From Tetrapyrgos nigripes (Eukaryota > Basidiomycota > Agaricomycetes > Agaricales > Campanellaceae), in the NCBI GenBank assembly GCA_013368315.1, contig JAACJM010000023.1, positions 496,001 to 560,000 on the forward strand: a DNA stretch of 64,000 nucleotides. Reading direction: 5' to 3'. The notes under the pieces are model-generated. The model did not search any database and was not told where the DNA came from. It was given only the letters and a program-made list of their open reading frames with translations. Both the position numbers and the translations under genes were made by a program. Of the stretch, positions 56,143 through 64,000 are shown piece after piece; positions within the stretch are counted from its first letter, which is position 1; the number at the start of each line of letters is the position of its first letter.

Positions 56143-57001
56143 CAGTGGTTCCTGTAAATAATGAGAAACACCGCAGATTTTTTTTTTTTGTTCCAATGTA
56201 ATGCGTAACGCATACGCTTCCCTTTTATAGTAACCATAATCTTGACCCACTACTCACTCAACACTCACTTGTTACGGTGCCGGTACTTCAACGCCTTTGT
56301 CTTGGACATCCCAAAATGATACAAGAAACTTGGTACAGCTCCAAGAGCCACCTTGTCCTTGGGAAATGAAGCACTACGCTTTTACAGGAGGAGACTTTCT
56401 GCAGATACCAGTGCGTCATGAGCTTTCTTTCACTGGTCGCTTTACTGAAATGTCTCTCTCATCAGCTAACAGCATAAACCACTCAGACCTGTTTCTCAAG
56501 TCTGTCTGCCCACTGCCCTTGCTCAGAAGTCAGGAGAGGAGAGAGAACTTAGAAGACGAGCCTAAGAGAAGGATAACATTTCATTCCATTGACTCTCATA
56601 CGACATCATACTTGGGATACGCCCGTTTAGACACTATTTTGCTCTCTGGATCTATTTTGTGAGCTCATGTAACTGCAAGAAGAATTATTCACAACCCGCA
56701 GAACGCGCTTGCAAACAGCTCGCTGCCATTTTCTTTCTACACTCTTTCGGAATCTCTTGCAGATCTCTTATTGGCACTCTCAAGACATCATGTACTTCTC
56801 TTATACTCATAATATAATGACATGCTTTCATTTGGTGTACCATCTGCTCAAAGGAAAGACTAGGCATCATGGCCAGGCAGGCGATGTTGCAAACTTGCAA
56901 GTGGTGTAACGATTACTATAAAAGGGAAGTGTACGCATTACGCATTACATTGGGACAAAAAAAAAATCTGCGGCGTTTCTCATTATTTACAGGAACCGCT
57001 G
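56143..57001. mobile_element. TA-flanked element with inverted ends over 90 bp long (859 bp)
   Basis: The ends are CAGTGGTTCCTGTAAATAATG and the inverted CAGCGGTTCCTGTAAATAATG, matching for about 95 bp. TA lies at 56141-56142 and 57002-57003. The empty site AAAAACTTAATACAT exists at about 63480. The 121-codon frame inside (56297-56662) resembles no transposase that I know, so the element is taken as non-autonomous. Confidence 0.88.
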
Positions 57002-57328
57002 TAATACATATGCATATGCAGTCAGGAGTTATTAGTCTCTGTGAGAAGTCTGCATGTGCATGTGAACATGTACATATTTATCATGTACTTCAAACAGTAC
57101 TTGTGCAAACTATCCTATTAATTACAGGAAATTTATTTCACATTATTTTACATCTCTATACATATGCAGGGGGGGAGCGTCTTCAGGGTCCAACTCCTCA
57201 CCAATCAAATGTGGATTGCTTAACGAGTGAGGCCTTCTGGGTTTCCAATATGCTATATACATGGGCGGAGTACTTTTGAATCGCTATCTAGGATGTAGTG
57301 GGACCCTCTGCTATTCATTTTCTTTAAT

Positions 57329-58625
57329 CTACAGTCCCGACCTGACTTGACAGACATAAGCCTGAGCTGCTGTCTCCTTCTCCATCTCTTTCCCTTTCCC
57401 ATTGTCTTTCCCATCTTCTACAACCATCTTCATCCTATCAGAATCCTTTTGCAACTGTACCCAGGTACCAGTACAAGTAGGCGAATGAGACATCTCCATT
57501 GCATCCTTCACCACAAAAAAGTTTTGCCATCTACTAGGCAGTGAGCATGGTGATGTTGGCACTGGCTTGTGAGTTGGGCTTGGACATGAACAAGCTCAAG
57601 GAGAAGGGGTAGGTGAAGGTGAAGGCAATTGATGCTGGGAATGGGATTGGAAAGGGAAGAGGGAAGGGAGTGGGACTGAGATTCAGAAGGTGTCAACTTT
57701 TTCCTGGTGCTTTTGCAAGGAGTGGTAACACTACCAGTGGGTGACCCACAGCCCTTGGCAGGAGACAAGGATGGAGATGGCAACAGGGAAGGAGTACATA
57801 TGCATGGACTTGCATTGGAGAATCTGTGAGCACAAGCTTGAGCAGTTGCTTCTGAGAGCAATCTGAAGCAATTGGAGGTGTTGGTAGTGAAGGAGAAGAC
57901 TCCAACTCAGAGACATGACTCTCTCCATGGCTATGGCAGGCTTTGCATCTGGGATGTCATTTGTTTGGTGATGGAGAGAAGCCAGAGACAGACCCAGAGC
58001 ACCTTCAGAGTAAAAGATGGCTGGGTTGACTTGGGCTTGAACTCGTGTTCCATCTTCTTCACCTTTTGTTGACTGGTGATGTTGGTGTAGTTGAAGCCAA
58101 ACTAGACTGGACCATGAAGTTGGACTTGTCAGTGAGTGGGTGTGCCTGAGTTTGGGTTTGAGCCTTGGTCTGAACCTGCTGCCTTTTGACTTTGACATGC
58201 AGTTGAGTTTGAGGCTGGGGGTGGATTGGGCTGGAACCACCACTACTGGTGTTGAAGTAGTTTTCAAATGAGAAGGATCTGTGTACAGGTCCCAATTTTA
58301 AGCTCATGCAATTTTCATCAAGAGGGTTTTTCAAAGTGACATAGGGAATATTGTGCTGGCTGGTGATTCTGGACATCCAGGAGCTGAGAGAAAGGTAGCT
58401 GGGGCTGCAAAGGTAGGTGTGACTCTAGGACTGAGGAGGAGAAATGGGTGAAGAAGAAAAAGGTGTAGATACTGCATCGGCATTGTTGTAATCTTGATAT
58501 AGTGTCAATGGGGAATGAGGCCCTGAATAGACAACAGCGGGAGGCAGAGAGGTAATTTCAGAACAACTATAGTCACTTAAGCTGTATGATGAATTGCCAA
58601 TGCTGAAACAATAGTCTGGTACCTT
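57329..58625 (-). pseudogene. Decayed gene for a Ser/Pro-rich protein of unknown function
   Basis: Minus-strand coding-like sequence in patches. From 58625 it reads SDYSCSEITSLPPAVVYSG with one TAG near 58430, then a stretch (58376-58059) rich in Gln/Thr. A Pro/Ser-rich middle follows with frame changes. It ends LPSRWQNFFVVKDAMEMSHS and a charged end with stop at 57329. The last 60 codons recur at 63815-64000. At least three lesions are present. No domain was recognised; it may be a host gene fragment carried by the repeat. Confidence 0.4.
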
Positions 58626-58990
58626 TAAATGAATGGAGTGGTTAGTTCCAATGTACTGAAGAAGAGTTAGTTAGGCAAACCATATGAGATCTTGGGTGTG
58701 CTGGTCATGGACAATTGAGCTATTATTGCCATTGACTAAGAAATCACCTGCTTCCACTTATCTGGAGGAAAGGGACATGTCCCACTGATCAATCAGCTGG
58801 TCCTGGCAAGGGGGGTTTAAAATTTGAAACAGAGATTTCCACATGAGGTCATTGTTTCCATCACGTTCCATCAGCTTCTTCAGGGCTGAGAGACTCTGAC
58901 AATGGGACTGGATTGTGCAAATACTCATAGACTTCAGCAGCGGGGATCTTTCCTCTGGGGGATCGTGTGTTGAAGAGGCTCTCAATGAAA

Positions 58991-59758
58991 GCTGAAACAA
59001 TATTGATTGAATCCACTAAACCTGTCTTTCAGGCCTCCTTTCAGACTTTGCCAAAGCTGTAAGGGGACAGTTTCCTTTTTCCTTCCCTTCTCCTTTAGGA
59101 CTTGTTTGTTCTTGTTTTATCTGGACTCCATCGACTTGTTTATTCCTGTTTCATTGTTTCATCATCCATCATTCATTGTTCATCATTTGATCTCTCATCA
59201 TTCTACCTTTCTATTACTTCATTTCAACTGTACAGTTTTGTAGATATTTTCCCAGGCCTTCATATGAGTATATATACTCCTTCCCTGCAGGCGAGTATCC
59301 TTGAGTTTTTCTCTTTGGATCTCCTCCTGCAGGTGCGTAGTATGTTAGTCTTGTATTGTCTAGTGCTGATTTATATATACTTTGGATCTCCTCCTGCAGT
59401 TGTTGAGTGATTGCCTCACATGTCAGGAGTTGCCCTTACAAAAGCCCATTTCAGTCTACCTTGCTCACACCTAGTGACAGCCCTTTGTTCACAAATAGTC
59501 GCTTCCCATATTGTCCTTGTGGCTCATTTGTGGAGAGCAAGCGCATTACTTGGCGTTGTATACAGAATGCTATTTTCGTTGTGTACCTCTCTAGTCTTCA
59601 AATGGTTTGGCCTAGGTACATTGCCCTCATTTTTCTCCAATGTACCCTCCAGACCTCATTATCATCTGACAGCCCACTTCTCCGAGACTGTGGGATTTTT
59701 AACAGTCTCCCCTCTCATTGGAGGAAACATTGTCCTACTTGCAACTTGAGCGCTCAAA
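58991..59758. other. Copy-2-specific sequence without a gene
   Basis: Pyrimidine-rich sequence with a repeated TTTGGATCTCCTCCTGCAG motif at about 59312 and 59380. No convincing coding sequence. Confidence 0.35.
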
Positions 59759-60195
59759 TTGTCCAGGTTTAAATTTCCCAACTCCCATAACGGCCAAGCC
59801 ATCCTTACAGACCTGTTTGTTCTGCCTGAAACTCAAGCGGCACTTGAGATCTTCTACGACAAATTTTACAAGAACCTTTCGCCCCCTGATCCGGCTATCA
59901 TTTCTGCCATCATTTCACCCTCCATTCTGACTTCTCCTGCCAAACAGACCCTCACTGTTGACAAAGCAAGTCCACCACTTATATCGTCACTGGGGATTTA
60001 ACTGTTGGGTCCACCTCCACCATTAGAGAACAGTATAAGATGACTAATGTTTCTGGAGAGAACTCGACTACCACTGGAGAATCTACCAAGACCGCTATTG
60101 GATCTACTACTCAGTCAGTTACCACTGACTCAGACAATGATCCCCCTCCTTCCAAGAAACCAAGGTCTACCAGGGCTGCAGGGAAAATGAAATAA
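59759..60195 (+). pseudogene. Hypothetical protein with basic C-terminal tail, one frame change
   Basis: Two adjoining frames look like one protein. The first (59759 to about 59965) contains LTDLFVLPETQAALEIFYDK and DPAIISAIISPSILTS. The second (about 59965-60195) is Ser/Thr-rich (TGESTKTAIGSTTQSVTTDS) and ends in a nuclear-signal-like SKKPRSTRAAGKMK-stop. They meet at AAAGCAAGTCC, where one base is out of step. The frames are open and hydrophilic; no family was recognised. It lies in the part of repeat copy 2 that copy 1 lacks. Confidence 0.35.
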
Positions 60196-61417
60196 GTACT
60201 TTGACTTTTGGATGTTTTTCTGAAAATTTTTCTACCACCAAGTGTACCATTAGTTTATCAGTTTACCTACCATTATTTCTCATACATAGTACTCTGGTCT
60301 GTACAAATACAAAGTCTTATGTTGACCCTCGACATTTGCTTTAAGTTATATAAAATTTTAAACAGTCAATCAACTATACCAGCTACGATATTATGGAAAC
60401 CCAGAAGGCCTTGCTTGCCTTAAGCAATTTTGCCAACCAGTCAGTGGCACCAATAAGGCAATTTGACCCCCAACATCCTAGCTTACTTTGACTTCCTATG
60501 CCATGCCCAGATGACCATCTCGCTTTCCCATGCCTCAATGTGTCAGCAAGCACCCCATCACTTTCTTTCCCTCCTTCTCCCTCCACCAGTTGTTTCTCGT
60601 TTCTACACAACCAGGCTCTCTGTGCTATCAGAGGCTTTTTCATTGATGGCTCTTTCTGCCCCCATTCACTCTCCATTTCCATTTTGTACCAGAGATGTAC
60701 ATGGATTGACAAGGGATGGATTGACAAGGGAGAGATGAGGAAAAATAGGCATCTCCCAACTCATCACCTGCTCCAAAAACACTCCACCCCCCTTCAAAAC
60801 CAATTTTTGTAACCTCAAAACTGGCAATAATACTGTGATTTGTTCAGTACAGGAACTTTGATAAGATAACATAAAATCTTGCTGGCTGTTATTGGTCCTA
60901 TCTTATCTTTACTACACCCACCATCTATACATACAGCGACAACAACAATTATGGCCACTGACTTATTCACCTAGCTACATATTTCCCCATCAAGAAGACA
61001 TCCCAAAGAACCTACAGAAATGAAAATTCAGAAGACAAGGGGAAAGGACATTCCAGGACCTGACACAATGAGAGTGGACATGGTGAAGTGTGAGAATATT
61101 GTTTTCCTGTTTTGGACAGTCCAGAGATGCTCAGTTTTGATGTGCTTCCTTCTACTTACACTCTCATCAATACATTGAACTACGCAGGTTAGGCCAGGTG
61201 AGCCAGACCATTGAGACATCCTTCTGCCTCTTGTAATAATGTCCAAAGCCCTGGATATTAAAAGGCTCTATTGCATTTGCGCAGCATCAATAACACACCA
61301 GTGAAACCACGCACGTGTTTGCAGTTTACTCAAAACTGGTGGTCTTTTTTTTTGACTTTTTTCTCAAAGATGATGCAGGCTTCAGAAGCAGACACTGATG
61401 ACCTATACATAATAGGG

Positions 61418-62158
61418 TAGGGCTCCTATCGGATCAGATGATCCAGTGCCATCTGAGCGATTACTGCTTCAGATTCAGATGTGGATGGTGCTCCTCCTCC
61501 ACTGACTGACAGATGGCATCCGACCAATCTGAGGATGATCTGTGGATGGGTTGAGGGTGTGTGAATGCTTCACTGTTGGCATATTTGGACCAGTCTCAGG
61601 GCCGGGCAGGCTTTCTCAAGGTACTATACAATACCTCACATCTCAAATTTTGTTTTTCAATCTACAAAAGTGATCTGCACTCTAAATGACAGGATTCAGA
61701 CACCAATGATAGTCTACTTAGTGTGAGAACCTCTCTCCTTAAGGCAACAAGAGACTCTGTACTCAGGGATTTTTCATGATTACTATAAGTACTCTACTTC
61801 AAAGCATAGAAATGAGTGAAAATACTTGAAAAATAAGCATAGAACGAGACTCACAGGCATCATACAGTGAAGGTGTCTGTCATCTGCAGATTACTGAGCA
61901 TTGGCAGTGAGCTTATTGGCCTTCACAGGCATTTGTTGAGTGCTGAAAGTGGTGCGGACCTCATGATTCATTATAGTATACTTGTCTTTGAAGGGGCATT
62001 AGAGCAAACTATGTACCCAGGTGATTTTTGTTTAATTTTCATGTCCTTAGTCTACTTCTACACTGTCTACACTGGTGGATGCGGATTGGGATTTGCAGAC
62101 CACCCATCCGAGCGGATGGCATCTGAATCTGATACAATCTGATCCAATAGGAGCCCTA
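61418..62158. mobile_element. hAT-type MITE (741 bp) inside repeat copy 2
   Basis: The ends are TAGGGCTCCTATCGGATCAG and the inverted TAGGGCTCCTATTGGATCAG, one mismatch in 22 bp. The 8-bp target duplication TAATAGGG lies at 61410-61417 and 62159-62166. Copy 1 keeps the empty site CATAATAGGGATATTCC at about 55965. No transposase inside. Ends and duplication length both fit hAT, but a different family from the element at 4866. Confidence 0.93.
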
Positions 62159-62216
62159 TAATAGGGATATCCCAACCACATTGCGTGTTTTTTCACTGGA
62201 GATGCAGGACAGAAAC

Positions 62217-63364
62217 TGTCACAAACTGCTACAGTTCTATGTCCTCCTTCCTCTTTTACTTCATTATTGAACCCTTTCTCTGATCATTTGTCTATTGCAT
62301 TCCCTCGATAAACCTTTTTAACCTTATATTACTGACTTTGAACCTTATAGAATCTGTCAAACTCTATAATAACTGTCAATCAATCCTCCTATCTTCCTAT
62401 CTTTCTTATCTCTTATCTGTTTTTCCTATCTTTGATCTGATCTTCCTATCTCTCTTAAGCATATGGCACTATTCTATTTTTACTTACTTTCTCCCATCCC
62501 TTCACAGTTCTCATATATACTTGAGATCTTTTGTAACTGATTCCCTAGTTCATTCACTTCGTCTCTGCTCTGTACTACTACTATGCAGTGTAGAGCCTAG
62601 TCAGCTTATGAAAGGGCTGTGGGCCAATGCTGTGCGTGGTGAGAACGAGGCTGTCTCCATTCATCCTACCCCATTCAGATACCTCAGTCAGCTCTAAATG
62701 CCACTCACTTGTATGATACAATGAGAACAGATAGAGAAAGGCAGTGAAGCACTACCTTTAGAGAATGATTGATATAAGTATGAGAGATCAGAGGAGACAT
62801 CATTTAAGCCGCAAGAGAACAGATGCTAAAAGATATATAGATGCACCTGTTGAAGCACTGGCTTTGAAGGATACCTTGAAGAGTCAAAGTGGCATTGGCA
62901 GCTGGAACTGAGGAAGGTATTGAATTACAAGTAAACCACGAAATGGAGAAAAATGCAATGCACTGGGAGACAGACAAAAAATTTGAAGCAGCTCTGTGAA
63001 TGAGTGAACATAATGTGTTCCTGGAGTCCCCAGTGCATCGACGGAGGAAGATATTGGAATGAGCAGGTGAAAAGTGGCATGTTAGCTCTCAATAAGGAGA
63101 ATGGGCTTATATACGTTTCATGGAAGGAAAGGTATTAACACAGCCACACAGATAAATTCCGTCCAACCCGTTTATCAGACGGATAGACGGGACTGTTTAA
63201 ACATAGCCACAAGCAGGATCCGAGTGTAATAAACTCAGCCTCATTTCATTCGGCCTTGTAACTCTTCTTCCTCTACTCATACCTCTCTCTCAATTTATCA
63301 TCTTGTATCTGCTTTTTGATTGTGTGACTTGGGTGGTTATTTGAGTGTACCAGCAACCTTGACA
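62217..63364 (+). repeat. Solo LTR related to the Gypsy-A family (1148 bp)
   Basis: TGTCACAAAC...AACCTTGACA, flanked by GAAAC at 62212-62216 and 63365-63369. Copy 1 has the uninterrupted site ACAGAAACTAATAAA. The last 45 bp (TTGTGTGACTTGGGTGGTTAT, then CAACCTTGACA) closely match the end of the Gypsy-A LTR read in its own direction. It formed by recombination between the LTRs of a longer-LTR relative. No internal sequence remains. Confidence 0.88.
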
Positions 63365-63814
63365 GAAACTAATAAAGAAAGGTATTTAACTTCCTCATTA
63401 CCATAACAGGAGAAAACTCCTTATTGGTTCGTTTAGCACTCATGGGCCAGCTTGATTACTTTCAGTCTTTCACATCCAAAAACTTAATACATATGTGTAT
63501 GCAGTCAGGAGTTATTAGTCTCTGTGAGAAGTCCGCATGTACCCTGAACATGTACATATTTATCATGTACTTCAAACAGTACTTGCGCAAACTACCCTAT
63601 TAATCACGGGAAATATATTTCACATTCTTATACATCTCTATACATATGCAGGGGGGAACATCTTCAGGGTCCAACTCCTCACCAATCAAATGCAGATTGC
63701 TTAATGAGCGAGGCTTTCTGGGTTTCCATGCGGAGTACTTTTGAATCGCTATCTAGTATGCAGTGGGACCCTCAAGACCAGGTTCCTCCTCCTCTGCTAC
63801 TCGCTTTCTTAAAT

Positions 63815-64000
63815 CTACAGTCCCAACCTGACTCGACGGACATAAGCCTGAGCTGCTGTCTCCTTCTTCATCTCTTTCCCTTTCCCATCGTTTTTCCCAT
63901 CTTCTACAACCATCTTCATCCCATCTTCATCCCTCTGCAACTGTACCTGGGTACCAGTATGAGTAGGCGAATGAGACGTCTCCATTGCATCCTTCACCAC
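63815..64000 (-). pseudogene. Second copy of the VKDAME... coding end, cut by the window edge
   Basis: A 61-codon open frame to the edge, aligning with the C-terminal 60 codons of the pseudogene at 57329-58625 (VKDAMETSHSPTHTGTQVQL; ends VRLGL-stop). About a fifth of residues differ. Whether the rest is intact cannot be seen. Confidence 0.4.

Larger units (their letters stand above)
54720..57545 (+). mobile_element. Repeat unit copy 1, beginning with a Helitron-like 5' end
   Basis: It starts with about 120 bp matching the Helitron 5' region of 4600-4760 (CTGGCAAGGGGGGTTT, ATGAGGTCATTT). A unit follows that recurs in the same order at 58745-64000. Removing two TA-flanked MITEs (55299-55538 and 56143-57001) makes the two copies collinear in long blocks. 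It may be a non-autonomous Helitron that picked up other sequence. The 3' terminus was not identified. Confidence 0.55.
58745..64000 (+). mobile_element. Repeat unit copy 2, with insertions, running off the right edge
   Basis: Starts with the Helitron-like 5' segment at 58745-58990. The body shared with copy 1 resumes at 60822 and continues to the edge in three blocks (60822-61417, 62159-62216, 63365-64000). These blocks are separated by a hAT-type MITE and a solo LTR. An extra 1.8 kb (58990-60820) has no counterpart in copy 1. Confidence 0.55.

Noticed and set aside
56297..56662. 121-codon ORF inside the 859-bp TA element
   Set aside because: No DDE or helix-turn-helix signature; too short for a transposase.

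Overview
The window looks like a transposon-rich stretch of a basidiomycete nuclear genome, most likely an Agaricomycete. The evidence is genes cut by many 47-60 bp GT-AG introns, two membrane proteins of the mushroom-type DUF6533 and DUF6534 families, a fungal P450 and a secreted GMC oxidoreductase, and fungal-style Helitron, hAT and Ty3/gypsy chromovirus elements. No tRNA, rRNA or CRISPR array was recognised.

Layout. (1) 1-4.77 kb is the 5' two thirds of a decayed Helitron, minus strand, running off the left edge. (2) 4.77-16.25 kb is a stack of nested insertions: a 190-bp palindromic CACTG-ended MITE (TSD AGT) was split by a hAT transposon (TSD GCAACAAA), whose transposase gene was then split by a complete Ty3/gypsy element, Gypsy-A (TSD GGATG, identical 515-bp LTRs). 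(3) 16.7-27 kb carries two minus-strand multi-exon membrane-protein genes (DUF6533, probably damaged, and DUF6534). Between them lie two related non-autonomous DNA elements with 21-bp-phased subterminal motif arrays. (4) 29.6-41 kb is a P450 gene whose first exon is interrupted by a second Ty3/gypsy element, Gypsy-B (TSD GTACC, identical 431-bp LTRs). (5) 42.85-45.5 kb is an intact 12-exon GMC oxidoreductase gene with a signal peptide. (6) 45.5-64 kb is repeat-derived: two diverged copies of a unit that begins with a Helitron-like 5' end, MITEs with TA or 8-bp target-site duplications, a palindromic TA element, a solo LTR and decayed coding fragments. The two copies act as each other's empty site, which fixes several insertion boundaries.

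How the parts relate. Removing the inserted elements restores full reading frames. The P450 exons total 1494 nt (497 codons plus stop), the hAT transposase exons 2550 nt (849 codons plus stop, one internal TGA), and the GMC exons 1899 nt (632 codons plus stop). The P450 and GMC genes are neighbours in the same orientation, a pairing seen in secondary metabolism and lignocellulose oxidation, but no pathway can be named.

The most interesting observations are accessory open reading frames between pol and the 3' LTR in both gypsy elements. One is Trp-rich with GW/WG motifs resembling Argonaute hooks; the other has a CCHC knuckle. Both elements also share the same candidate -1 frameshift site at the end of gag, and the two non-autonomous elements carry mirror-image 21-bp-phased motif arrays.
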